Of a stretch of DNA of 64,000 bases, positions 33,371 through 44,625 are shown one piece after another; position 1 is the stretch's first letter, and each line of letters begins with the position of its first letter. Both the position numbers and the translations under genes were made by a program. The notes under the pieces are model-generated. The model worked only from the letters and a program-made list of their open reading frames with translations. It ran no database searches and was not told the origin of the DNA. The stretch spans positions 157,411,424 to 157,475,423 of the forward strand of contig CP092886.1 of assembly GCA_030710605.1 (NCBI GenBank), written 5' to 3'. This DNA is from Cordylochernes scorpioides. Its lineage: Eukaryota; Arthropoda; Arachnida; Pseudoscorpiones; Chernetidae.

Positions 33371-34261
33371 CTTTGTTTATTTTTCTTTGTTCACGCATTT
33401 TTTTAAACCACTTTTCTATCGCATTTTTATATGAAACCTATACCTAGTACATTTAACACTGAATATTACTCAAAATATAAAATATTATTATATGATATAG
33501 AGTATAAAATTGATGCCAAGTGACTCTTTGAATGAAGGCTGCTTCATAGTTTATCATACTAAGATAAGCTATTGGAAGTAATATTTGTAGTTTTATCTTA
33601 AAATAAATATTATAGAAATGTGAAAATAGCTTATCTGATAATATTTACCTTTTATATTGTACGTGGAGTGAATTTGTATTTAGTACAATCTCAATAAAAA
33701 ATTAAGCAACATTTAAAAAAATAAAAAGACTATTTTAATGATTTTTAAATTTTTATTATTTCAGTCTATAGATTATATTAGAAAGAAAATTGCATTTTTG
33801 AAACGAGTTTTTATTTATTATAATTAAAAAAAAAACTCGATTGTCATACGGCCCAGTGGACCATGCAACTGTGGAATTTCCCGTCCTCAAAGTGTTAAAA
33901 TATTTCTCATTATTTTTGAACATGTAATATTATAATTTTTGCATTATTTTAGTTTTTAAATATATTTTTATTGAGTTTTTGGAAAGAGTTTTTAAAAACT
34001 ATTCAGAACTCATCTGTAACATGTTAATTGGCAGTATATTATACATTTCACAACTACAGGATTTCATGTAGAGAGATGGAATTATGTTAAAAGTACAAAT
34101 TCTATAATTTTTCAGTCTCATTCTCTTAGAGAAATGATTTGTATCATATATAATCAGAAAAGAAGAAACAAATATTAAAAACTATATTTAAAATAAGAAT
34201 ATGGCATTCTCTTAATACAAAAATTATTTTAATAGAAGTCAAAAGTACAAGGTGTACGAGT

Positions 34262-35003
34262 GTGAGTGCCCATAGCCAAGGAAATGGGGATTGGCTCAAT
34301 GAAAATTGTCAGATTTATCCATAAAAACCTTGGTTTTAAGTCTTATGCTATTTGAAAAGGGCCAGTTTCTGACTGAGAATATGAAGGATGGCAGAAAAGG
34401 AAAGGCTGCTGCCCTCCTCAACAAGCTGAAACATGACTTGTGGCATGCTGAGGTTCTTCTCTGCTGAAAAGAACTTTGACAAGGCCCAAAGGTAAATTTA
34501 AGGAATGATTGCTGGATCTGTAAAGACCCCTCAGTAGTACCTGTTGTGATGCACACAAAATTATCAGCATTATCATTATCAGCAGTGAGGGTGATGCCAT
34601 GCCTCCCTATTTCTTTGAGAAGGACCTTAGGAAGAATGCTGACACCTACATCAATGCCTTGGAGACTGTTTGAAGCCTTGGAAAGAGATTGTGGCCATAG
34701 TAAGGAAGTATGTATTCCAACAAGGCTCAACTCCAATCCACAAGGCAAAAAAGACACTATCATGGCTGACATTTAACGTCCCCAGTTCCTGGAGTTTTGA
34801 TATTTGGCCCCCTAACTCTTCAGACTGCAACCCCCTCGACTACTAGGTATGGAGCATTGTTGAGAGCAATGTCAAAAAAGCTTCCCACACACTCCTGTCT
34901 GCCAAAGAAGTGGTTTACACAGTTATGACCCAAATGGACAAGGTCATTGTCGCAAAGGCCGGTGCTTCATTCCCCACTCACCCTCGTGACTGTTGTATCT
35001 AAT
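34262..35003 (+). pseudogene. mariner/Tc-like transposase relic
   Basis: Plus-strand frames broken by many stops read as the C-terminal half of a mariner-superfamily transposase. The clearest blocks are 'YVFQQGSTPIHKAKKTLSWL', where the catalytic aspartate of QQD is G, and 'WPPNSSDCNPLDY', with the third acidic residue as D. The final 'GASFPTHPRDCCI' ends the frame. The D in the last position fits the DDxD side of the superfamily. No terminal inverted repeats could be assigned. Confidence 0.65.
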
Positions 35004-35596
35004 AATGGAAACTACATATTGTATAAATAATAAAAAATATATCCTTTCATATACTACTGTGACAAATTTTATTTCAATTTTTTTTTACTTACGACCAATT
35101 TTAGTAAAATTCTATAGTGGTTATTCCAAATTTACCCAATACACCCTGTATTGTAAAATTGCGATTTTAGAAAATAATGCAACAAATGTTTGGCCAATAA
35201 ATGTTATTTCATAATATTATACATCCATTTATGTAGCACCTACCTAAAATTTTGAAAAAGGTTCAATGTATCCAGTCCAAGAAAATGGCAAAAGAAGTAG
35301 GCTCAAAGCTTTCAGTTCTGGGATTAGGCAGGTAGAATGATCTTTCAACCTGTAACAGTAGGATGCATGATAGGAGCTTGTTGGAAAACGTGGCTACTTT
35401 CTCTCCCAGTTCTCTACTCTATCAACATTCAACTTTTTGAAATAGAAAAATATAGTAGGCAGACTAATTAAAGAATGCAAAAATTTCACAGATAAGGTGA
35501 TGGATATTTTTTTTAAATGTGCAGATTTTTATCCATCTAAATTTTTTTATAACAAATATATTGCTACTATATATATTTGAAGAACATTTCAGAATA

Positions 35597-35756
35597 CAGT
35601 AGAACCTCCCTTTAGCGGATACCCCGCTAGCACAGACACCTCTCTACAAAGGACAGTTTTAATTTGCAAAATGACCATTTTTACTATTTAGCAACTCTCT
35701 GGTAAAAGGACACGTTGGCTCTGAAATTAGGTGTCCTTTACTGGGAGGTTCTACTG
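35597..35756. mobile_element. MITE-like element, copy 2 (160 bp)
   Basis: Perfect 14-bp terminal inverted repeats, cagtagaacctccc and gggaggttctactg, flanked by TA on both sides (35595-35596 and 35757-35758). The TA target and these ends fit a pogo/mariner-type non-autonomous element. The internal sequence shares 'acctctctacaaaggacagtttt' with 25216-25365. No coding capacity. Confidence 0.85.
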
Positions 35757-36244
35757 TATACAGAAACTTAATATGTATATTTGATAGGATATAATTGAAT
35801 AAAATAAATATTTATCTATCATTTATGAGAGGCTCATTAATGAAATTTCCTTCACATATATTACACTTATTAATTTTGAAAAATGTCTTTACTCTCTCAT
35901 TGTTCTCAAGTTAAGATTAATCAATAACATAAGATCTGAAATCTGGAATTAATTTTTTGTGAAGTGTTCAGTTGACATTCCTTTATTAAAAACATTTCTA
36001 ATTCAAAAACTTTGAGCCTGTGAGAAAATAAAGAGTAAAATCCACTGGGACTCATTTTTTGTGTTGTTCAGAAATTTCTAAATCACAAAATTGATAAGAG
36101 ACTATATACCCTTTATTGTAATAAGACTCCAAATTTCTTTTGTAAATAATTTTAAAAATAAATATGAGATATATAAAATATGTAAAATATACAAAAAATC
36201 AAATTCACTCCATAATACAGTAAAACCCCACTAATACGAACCCC

Positions 36245-37075
36245 AGATATAGTGGACCTTCCCTTATAAGGCAATTCTCTTTTTATCCCATATTTGAGAG
36301 GCTTTCCTTTATGGTACACTCTGAAATGGATTCTCCCATTAAATGGGCAAATAGCTTCATCAATGATAAGCTTCACATCAGGTAGGTAAACAATCTTGAA
36401 TTTATGAAAAAGAGGAAAAAAAATGTCTGTAGTTTGTTAAAAGGGCCATATTACGGTTGTCCATATGTAATATAAGTTGCATTGTCATTGAGATGCAGCA
36501 TAGAAAGAATGGTTTCAAACCTTTCTCTTGTCGTGCCTTTTGACTTGCAGAAAGATGGTTTGATGCCTATGCGAGTTGACCAATAATCTCTTAGCTTTGG
36601 CTTCACAAAAAGGCTATTATGAAATATAATTGCCAGAAAAAGTTTCAGTTATCCTACCGAAATGACTTTCCATTTATCCAAAAAGCCACTAGGGCTCAAG
36701 GGGCCTTTTTCCCTTTCTCTATCAATATTTACCCTTGCATACTTATCAAGTTTCAGGTTTTACATGTCTGAAAAACTCATCAAAAAATAGTTTGAATACT
36801 GAATAGGGAGAAGTGTCAGGAAAATAGGTTCTTTTCGGACAGAGCAGAGAAGAAAAAGAAGGTTTAAGAAAAGGGCCACTGACCTCTGTCCATTCTCCAT
36901 CCTCAGAAATAATTTTTTTTGGCAGGAGCACCACTTCAAGATAAATTTTAGTAGCATCTGATTCATATTCACCCAAAACAAAATCAGAATCAATTACAGA
37001 TTCATCCAAATCTGAACCAGAATCTTGAAAATATTCATCACCAAACTCATCAGGTTCTGTAATTGGTGCCATTCC
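36245..37075 (-). pseudogene. piggyBac transposase relic
   Basis: On the minus strand the N-terminal part (36746-37072) has an acidic lead ('DEFGDEYFQDSGSDLDESVIDSD') and then 'PYSVFKLFFDEFFRHVKPET', the start of the piggyBac catalytic fold. Broken frames between 36440 and 36700 fit the middle region. The end (36270-36376) has 'IIDEAICPFNGRIHFRVYHK' and 'GKPLKYGIK', a classic piggyBac block containing a catalytic aspartate. Stops and shifts lie between the parts, and the C-terminal cysteine-rich domain is missing. A 12-bp cagtaaaacccc at 36218 resembles a MITE end beside it. Confidence 0.72.
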
Positions 37076-37199
37076 TGAGGTACTGGGTTAATCAAGATCC
37101 ATTTTAGAAGTGAGTGCAAAAGAGGCAATAAATTGAATAACAACACTCCCATGAACCTAACAGCAAGAGGAAGAAAAGTGAGTAGAGGTGACATCATGG

Positions 37200-38480
37200 A
37201 AAAATCCCCCAGTAAGGTCTTTTACCCTTCCCTGCGTGTGACCTTGAGCTCTGAAATAAGCCAATGATGCAGCTATTTGGAGGCAGAAGCCCGAAAGCCT
37301 GGAGCAAGAAAAAATCACCAATTTGGGCACCATTGTGGCCCCAGGACAAAATCATTTCAAGATCAGCACTTAAGTAAACTACTGGAAGGATCCATCAATA
37401 GATGGTCCCCGTGTCCACAGTCTCTCTCTTACTGGGCGGATGAGAGCATCCAATAGCCTGGTACTCCCATCCGTCTTCTACGATCTTCAGGCCTACCTGC
37501 ACAGTGAGAAAATCTCAAGACTGCAGGTGACTGATGGGATATGTTTGGGATCTTAACCGCACTGCGTGGCTTCTTGGCAGCATTCTGGCACATCTGTGGC
37601 ATGGGGTTATTAGAGATGAGAATCCAATTCCAGCTTGCCTGCTACAAGAGGTTCAGGCTGCAAGAAGAGCTGGAGGTAAGAACATCTACAAGAACCTGGA
37701 TGATGCCACATTGCAGTAGGCTACTGGATTTATGGAGGCAGGTCTCCTCCATCCTGGGCCTGAAACACCAAGTGGTGCCACCACTCCCACCCTACTGAAC
37801 CTGCCCCTAGTCGGTTCCTAGCAATGTCATCACTTCAGGCTCTCCTCAAGGTGGAGAGGAGTGTGTGTCCGTGACCTGGCGGGTCCTGCTCTGCCACTCA
37901 TCATCAGGCTCAAAAGAAGCACCTGCAATTATGCAGTCACCCTTGGTCCATCTGCCAGCGTCTGGTGGTGGAAAATGCAAGGAGAGTGTACCAGGAGAGG
38001 AGCTTGGAGGATTTCCTGGTGCTGCTTGGGATGGCAACCCCATTTCTGCACATATACACATGCATTGTGTGTCGCATGATCGAGTGCCCCCCCCCCCTGG
38101 CTACCATTCCCATCTCACGGTATCTCCCATGCTGGGTGCCTGCTATCAATGTGGTCTTCACAAGAATGCCTTTTTCATCCCTCTGTTGCTTCTCCTTTGG
38201 GGCCATGCGGTGAACATCGCTCTGTGGCTGGCTCTGCATGCCCTGCCTCATTTGGGACACACGGCATCAAACCAGCTAGTCTGAATCGCCTGTGGTTCCA
38301 GCAACCTGTCATTGAACCACTGCTACACGCTTGTTCGGCGGTACATATACTAAAATTGGAACACTGCTACTTGTCCTGCAGTGCCATCCACCCTTTTTTG
38401 GAAGCTGCCTGACCTACAGACCTGGATCTTTGTGGTGGGCCTAGAGGACCATGACATAACCATCTCTTTAGCAGCAAAGA
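37200..38480. other. GC-richer block, unrecognised, probably a decayed element or gene
   Basis: Base composition shifts sharply to GC, with several overlapping frames on both strands (for example plus 37865-38284 and minus 37937-38260). None shows a family signature I recognise. Splicing two plus frames gives hydrophobic runs such as 'FIPLLLLLWGHAVNIALWLAL'. A C-run at about 38087-38097 could be an indel-prone site. It may be an old transposase, a retrocopy or a divergent gene. I do not assign strand or function. Confidence 0.35.
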
Positions 38481-39207
38481 ATGTACATATTTATTGTACA
38501 TAGCATATATCAAATTATTTTTAAATAATCTTTATCACAGTAAATTACTCATCATCATTCCATAAATAGTTTGGACTATGCACCTTGACATGTATTGACA
38601 AGATGTCAATATGTTATAAATTGTCTCTTCTCTCTTTCTAGCATTTGTTACTTTTTCATGCAGAATGTGACTCTCAAAATGGACAGCCTCTAGTATAAAG
38701 TAAAATAAGAGATTGTATTTCAATATTTTGTACAGCACTATTTACTTATGTTGTCTTTTGATTTTCATAATTATATATTAATAAGTTAGTGAAGGTAATG
38801 AAGGCATATAAAAGCGAACACATATATGCCTACAATAAATTATATTTTCAAAGCAATATATAGGGTGGTTGTATATAGGTTTCAGCGATATACAGGGTGG
38901 TTGTACATGCGTTATTTCCCCATTACTATGGTTTGTGCGTGCGCATTATGGATGATAAATGCTTAATCATTTTTCTATTACTAATTCAGTTTTTAATCAA
39001 TAATAAAATAAAATTAATAGTAGTACCAGTATGAGAATTTCAAGATTTATAAAATTTGTTATTTAGTTTAAACATGTGAGGTTTGTTTTTATTTTTGTAA
39101 TAAATAAGTAGTTAGAATATAGTAGTATAAAAAAAAAGTAACACCAGCAAAACTAGGCGGTTAAACGTCATAGGCTGGGTAAAAAAAATATATATATATA
39201 TATGTAT
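38481..39207. other. non-coding stretch before the palindrome
   Basis: AT-rich. The phrase 'atacagggtggttgta' and a variant occur twice near 38858-38908, a short imperfect direct repeat. A (ta)n tract at 39189-39204 abuts the palindrome. No gene seen. Confidence 0.45.
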
Positions 39208-39340
39208 AGAAGCAATGGGCGCCTCTCCCGTCAAAATAAACGTCAAAAACTGACGCCATCTATTGACCGTCGCCGCAACTAGCGGCCTCGGGTCGGTGAC
39301 AAAGCCACAACACCAGCTTTGGCAAACTGAGAAGCGTCCA

Positions 39341-39384
39341 CCTAGAGACCATGGTTTCGGGCTAATGGCCCTCGTCAGTCTAGG
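39341..39384 (-). ncRNA. hammerhead ribozyme (minus strand)
   Basis: Exact mirror of the motif at 39618-39661, produced by the palindrome. The minus strand carries the same CTGACGA, stem II, GAAA, short stem III and GTC triplet, with cleavage predicted at the base opposite 39347. Either strand of a transcript across this block would therefore contain a self-cleaving motif. Confidence 0.87.
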
Positions 39385-39498
39385 GCGGACTTTATTCCAT
39401 GAGATCCACACGGGATCTAATGGAATCTTCACAATCTACCAAAGAGGTGTTTTGCTGGCAATGTGGCTGGGCCAAATCTATGGCTAGAATATAGATGG

Positions 39499-39828
39499 AT
39501 TTTCCATCTATATTCTAGCCATAGATTTGGCCCAGCCACATTGCCAGCAAAACACCTCTTTGGTAGATTGTGAAGATTCCATTAGATCCCGTGTGGATCT
39601 CATGGAATAAAGTCCGCCCTAGACTGACGAGGGCCATTAGCCCGAAACCATGGTCTCTAGGTGGACGCTTCTCAGTTTGCCAAAGCTGGTGTTGTGGCTT
39701 TGTCACCGACCCGAGGCCGCTAGTTGCGGCGACGGTCAATAGATGGCGTCAGTTTTTGACGTTTATTTTGACGGGAGAGGCGCCCATTGCTTCTATGGAT
39801 TAATTTCCTCCCGGCAAATTTTCCATCT
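39499..39828 (+). repeat. retrozyme-like 319-bp monomer flanked by direct repeat
   Basis: The phrase attttccatctatat starts at 39499 in the palindrome centre and again at 39818, just outside the right arm. The 319 bp between them is one unit containing the plus-strand hammerhead. A monomer with a bit of the next unit at its end is how a multimeric, ribozyme-processed RNA would look after reverse transcription. The left inverted arm lacks the last 25 bp or so of the unit. Confidence 0.6.
39618..39661 (+). ncRNA. hammerhead ribozyme (plus strand)
   Basis: All core elements are present in order: stem I 5' strand CCTAGA (39618-39623); CTGACGA (39624-39630); stem II GGGC/GCCC (39631-39634, 39640-39643) with loop CATTA; GAAA (39644-39647); stem III of two pairs, A-U and C-G, capped by CATG (39649-39652); cleavage triplet GTC (39653-39655); stem I 3' strand TCTAGG (39656-39661). 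Stem I extends outward through a small internal loop to GTCC/GGAC. Cleavage is predicted after C39655. The short stem III is the form found in Penelope-like elements and metazoan retrozymes. Confidence 0.88.
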
Positions 39829-42770
39829 ATATATATATGTGTAAACTTCAACTTTTTAAATATCAAACTGTATTTTGATAAATTTTAAAAATATTTTAAT
39901 AGAAAATATAACCCAAATTTATATAACAAAAGGATAATAAGAGCATACTTGTATAATTATAGTTAGAGTAATATTAAGAATATAGAAGAAAAGTAAATAT
40001 CAGGAACACGCAAAAAATATTGATAATAAGATAATAGCACTAAAGATAATGAAATATTTTTATATATAACTCGAAAATTAAATATTATTTAAATATTAAT
40101 TTATTGATATATCAATATGGAATGGATTCATTAAAGAGATATGTTCAAGGTCAAGATAGTCAATCAATAAATTTGCTCGGTTGCAGATAGAGTATTATCC
40201 AATGGGAGTTTGCCTCAAAGATGTCCACTAGGGTTAAGAAAATAACTCTTGCTGGGATTAAATTTATTAAAACTTCATTGTCAACTAAATCATTTTTAGG
40301 ATGTATAAAATACAATTTTTAAATATTTATTAATATACCCTTTCCAATATATACAAAAAGAGACCATAGACATTTGGTGTTAATACCAAAAAAAGTATTT
40401 TCTTTACTTTATATATAACTAGATATAAATATAATAACTACACTAATATATAAATAATCGAATGAAAGATAAATTAAAATCAATAATTGATAGTAAAAAT
40501 ATATATACATATAATAACAATCTCATAAGGAGTACATTAAGCCAATGCTATATATGGGAAAAGGTAAATTTCATTTATGTTGGTCTCTTTTAAAGTAAAT
40601 TATTACACAAATTGAAATATATACGTGGATATAATATATTTTTCAATACTATATATACCTTTTTCTATCTAAATATGACTTACCTTATAAAGAGCTTCTC
40701 AAGTTAATAAATTGTGGTTTGAAAAGTCCGTAGAAACTCTCACGAGCACAATGATCAAGTCCATATTTTCGTTTCTTTGGCAATGCCTGTCAAGTAGTCA
40801 GTCATAGGGCAAACGTATTTAAAGTTTCAATTTTAAACCGTTATCTTTATTTTAATTTCTTAATCTTGCTTGTCAGTAAACAGTTTTTATGTTTTGTTCC
40901 GATACGATGTTTTTTGTTTTTTTTATTGATGTTCAATCTTTAATACGGATTATATAAGACCACCATTTTGTTTTGCCTGAGTTCGACAGTTAGTCCAAAT
41001 TACCTATTTATGTTTGACAGGTAATTATCTTTTTCGGTTTAAATGTCGTTTAGTGATTAATATTATCAATTAAGATACTTTTCTCATCACATTATTTAGG
41101 AAAACGAATCATTTTGATGGATAGCTGGTAGGAGAAAATATTAGCAATAAAGTTATTTTATTTTTTGATGCGCGATGTTTTGTTTTGAGTATTGCGCCGA
41201 CGCGAATATTGGTCAAATTCTATCAATATTATTATTCAATGAAAGATATAAATTGTGAAAGAAAAGTCGTACTGGACTTCTTTTTATATTGCAGTCTGAA
41301 AACAAAATATAAAGCAGTTCAAGCAAAATATATATTTGGTTCTAACACGCAAAATGCAAAAAAAAAAAAAAAGTTTTTAAAATATCAAATATTATTATAA
41401 ATAGTAGAAAAAAATGTATTTAAAAATATAATCATGTGTAACAAAAATATAGAGAAATATATTCCAAAATTTTAAAAATCTATATAATAACCACGTTACA
41501 CACATTTCATGTATGCATATAATTACTGAAAAGTAATGCTAAAAATGTCGAGATGTCTACACTTACACATTATTGTCATATATAGATTAATCCAGGTTAG
41601 AGAGGATATCAACCATCACCATGTGATTACATTTTATTTCATTTCTTTCCCTTCGAATATACATTTTGGGCAGAGCACTTCGCCAAGAATCAGCGTTAAA
41701 GCCAATATCAAAAAATGACAATTTACCAAAAAATATATGTTGAATACAAAATAATTTGTTATTCTACAATAATTGTATACTCATTCTGAGTTTAGTGCTC
41801 AGATTGAAACAGAAATTGTAGAGACCCTGGATGACTGACAAAATGGAGTCTTGCGGACTTTAAGGAAGAAGATCCCAGACTGTACACATCCTTGGAGCCC
41901 CTGGGATAAAATATACCAGAAGCTGCCATGGCTCCTCATTCCATATTGCATGTTGCATGCTATTCTTTTGCTACTTTTAATTATTGGTTGTGATTAGAAA
42001 CAAAAATTAGTTTACAGGAGTATTATAATAGAATTTATTGTATTATAGTTAAAATCATAATATATAAATATATAATATATTATAATAATTATAATAGTCA
42101 AATATGAATAATATCTCTAGAGTAAATTTTTTCTAAATTTACTCATATAAATACAATTTTATTTATATATTCCTTCACACACAGATTATTTTTTACATTT
42201 ATTAGATAACTATTCAGAGATAGTAATCTCTAAAAATAATTTTAATTATTGACCAATCATATATTGGCAGAGGTGTTTAGAATTTTGAAAAGGGTCAGTG
42301 AGGGAGGACTTGGCGGTTAGATGGGAGGTGAAGAGCAAGCAGCAAGGCTGAGAAAACTGGATGAGCCCTACAAGAACATTCAAGAAATCTGTAAGTAAAT
42401 CATTTTTGATCATCGATTGACTAAATAGAATTTTAATATAATAGGACCCTTTATGGCCGAAAATATTTGTATTTTTCTATTGCTTATTATATATAATATT
42501 TTGTTAGATCTCTCTTAATAGTATAATAGATAAAATTAAAAAAAAATCTGTAAATTATAATAGACAGTTATGTTTGAAGTAAAGCTATTACTTTTTTACT
42601 TTATATACTTGTATAAAATGTATAAGCACAGGAAGGAAATTATGTCTTTTATAATGATATTTTTAATGTATTATATATATTTGGTGTTTCCTTAATGCTT
42701 TTGACTGCCTGCACCTAGAATTAAGAACAAAGAAAAAAAGGCTGAGCACAGATAAATGCCACTGTAGGCG
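39829..42770. other. AT-rich non-coding stretch
   Basis: Poly-A/T and (ta)n rich. The 40690-41160 part is slightly less biased, but no frame or motif is recognised. A possible isolated exon-like piece at 42321-42390 (ATG, then a GTAAGT donor) is too weak to annotate as a gene. Confidence 0.5.
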
Positions 42771-42779
42771 GACATGATA

Positions 42780-43190
42780 TTTAGTCCGACAGACTCTTTC
42801 TTCAGTACCTTCCTATACAAAGGGAGGGCCACATGTCCTCCCCATATCTCCTAATTTCTCGCCATCCATTTTATCTCCTCCAATGTACATCTGTCCAGTC
42901 CATTATTTCAGGTCATCTACATACTCTTGTTTCTTTGTCCTCGCGGTCCATTCCCGTGGATTTTCTCTTTCAGAACCATCAATAGTGTCTTCCCTGTTGA
43001 TCCACGCATCACATTTTCAGCAAACGTTAGCTATTCTCTGTTTTGTTAGCACCATACGTTAACGCTCTGTTCCCATTTGGTCAATAGGATGCATTCGATT
43101 AATTCAATCTATTAGAAGGACTTTGTGATCTTTGTTCAATAGTATGGCACAATTCACTCAAAATCTCATCTAAAATAACCATGTCCCAAC
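42780..43190 (-). pseudogene. LINE C-terminal tail relic (weak)
   Basis: Broken minus-strand frames read phrases such as 'NGWREIRRYGEDMWPSLCIGR' that resemble the very C-terminal end of some LINE polymerases. There is no RT domain beside it, and stops are frequent. The plus strand shows nothing better. I treat it as a possible fragment only. Confidence 0.3.
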
Positions 43191-43639
43191 TATTCCCCTC
43201 AAGGCTGCAAAGTTCTGGTGAGGTTTTTGCCTTGATAGCACCATTGTCCAAGATAGACTCAAACGCCTCATTCTTGTGGTCGAGCCATATGACCCATGAT
43301 GGCTGACTTGGCCAGCACCAATTCAGAGTCGAATATGGACTCTACCTAAATGCCACATCCCTATGAACAAGCTCCCTTAGAGAAGAGGTAAAAATTTAGT
43401 AAACATATATAAAAACAGCTAATCAGTTGCTACATATTAAATCCCATTAGGTTTGAATTTCATGATGATCGTCCACCCCTCCGCGCTTTTATTTTCACTC
43501 ATATACATCTAATTGCTTAATGACAGAAAGATAATAATTCTGTTTTTCCTTTTTAGTGCGTTTAAATAAAAGTTTTTAAAGGTATTTTTAGTACATATTT
43601 GTAGTAAAAACACTCACCAAACGTATTTTCACCCATTGC

Positions 43640-44239
43640 TCACTACCATGTTTTAAAACGATAGAACAGACCAGCATCACCAACCATTTAACAGCGTTAG
43701 GTTACCCGATTTCATTTATCCATAGACATTCCTTCAATCCAAACTTCTCCCGCCAACCTAAAACATACCGAACACATTGTACCATTCCTTATTCTAAAGT
43801 CAATACTACAATAGCTCATAAGTTAAATAAATATGGTATAGCCACTTATTTTAGCACCCATGCCAATCTCGGTTCTTTGCTGAGAAACCCAATTACCAAA
43901 AATATTAGTTCCGATCCCCTATCTAAATCTAATGCAATATACTCTGTTAAATGTAGCCAATGTAATGCCACATATGTAGGAGAAACCAGTAGGACAATAG
44001 ACACCAGACTAAAGGAACACGAGAGAAACATAAGATACAAAGACAATAGATCCTTAATGTATCAACACACCAGCACCACTGGACACACATTCAATCTCAA
44101 ACAAGCAATAGCCCATTATCAAGACATAGAAAGAAAACAACAACGATTATTCCTAGAAGCACTGGTATCATCAAAAATAAATAGCATCAATAGAAAAATT
44201 GACCTCCCAACCCGATATAAAAATATCCCAGACAAATAA
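43640..44239 (+). pseudogene. Penelope-like element, GIY-YIG endonuclease and linker
   Basis: From about 43770 one frame reads the linker between RT and endonuclease ('LNKYGIATYFSTHANLGSLL', then 'NPITKN'). The GIY-YIG nuclease follows from about 43935: 'IYSVKCSQCNATYVGETSRT' with paired cysteines before the second motif, then 'DTRLKEHERNI' and 'HTSTTGHTFNL', and a stop at 44240. Penelope-like elements use this nuclease with an RT for insertion. The RT domain is absent, so the copy is 5'-truncated. The (at)n tract and a hammerhead-like terminus follow downstream, split by gypsy-C. Confidence 0.82.
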
Positions 44240-44280
44240 TCTAAATATTAATAATTATTAGAATGTAAATATATTTAATC

Positions 44281-44282
<2 letters not shown>

Positions 44283-44331
<49 letters not shown>
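44283..44331. repeat. (AT)n microsatellite
   Basis: A run of about 24 AT dinucleotides. It lies in the 3' region of the Penelope-like element between the endonuclease stop and the split terminal motif. Length is probably polymorphic. Confidence 0.9.
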
Positions 44332-44334
<3 letters not shown>

Positions 44335-44446
44335 CTATTACTTTAGCTGGAAACAATCTGATGCACGCCCGCGAGAGCACATGCTAATAACAAAAATTTT
44401 TCAATTTTACTGTGTATAAATATTTTTGAGTTTGTACAAAGAATAT

Positions 44447-44461
44447 CAGCCCGTTGAAGAG
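44447..44461 (+). ncRNA. left part of a Penelope hammerhead-like motif split by gypsy-C
   Basis: The plus strand here reads ccgttgaagag. The matching right part, gcagttaatttgctcgaaagctagc, follows at 49033-49056 after gypsy-C. Read across the insertion, the two give TGAAGA, a GAGCA/TGCTC stem, GAAA and GCTAGC, in the order of a Penelope-type hammerhead. The first box has T where C is canonical. The 5-bp duplication aagag of gypsy-C falls inside the stem. Confidence 0.5.
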
Positions 44462-44617
44462 TGTGCAGAGTATTAGGCTCATAGAATGTTGAGCTCTGGA
44501 AACCAAAAGGAATAATACTCTGCTAGTGATCTCTATTGACTTGTATATGACAGATATAATATAATAGGAAATAAACTAATGCTTAGTTAATCTTGCCTCG
44601 TCTTGGATAACAACACA
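44462..44617 (+). repeat. gypsy-C 5' LTR
   Basis: 156 bp, TGTGCAGAGTATTAGG to AACAACACA. Differs from the 3' LTR at one seen base (ctctattgac versus ctcttttgac). Contains an 'aggaaataaac' stretch that may serve as polyadenylation signal. Preceded by the duplication aagag. Confidence 0.95.
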
Positions 44618-44625
44618 TGGTGGCA

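Larger units (their letters stand above)
39208..39794. repeat. near-perfect 587-bp palindrome
   Basis: The left arm 39208-39499 and right arm 39503-39794 are inverted copies around a 3-bp centre at 39500-39502. The arms encode identical chance frames mirrored on the two strands, so they differ little if at all. The block is GC-richer than its flanks. Outside the palindrome the flanks differ: (ta)n on the left, and atggattaatttcctcccgg plus another (ta)n on the right. Each arm carries a hammerhead ribozyme. Confidence 0.9.

Noticed and set aside
39112-39803. Four mirrored frames in the palindrome, up to 106 codons
   Set aside because: They arise from the inverted duplication; no protein family, and the block is explained by the ribozyme repeat.
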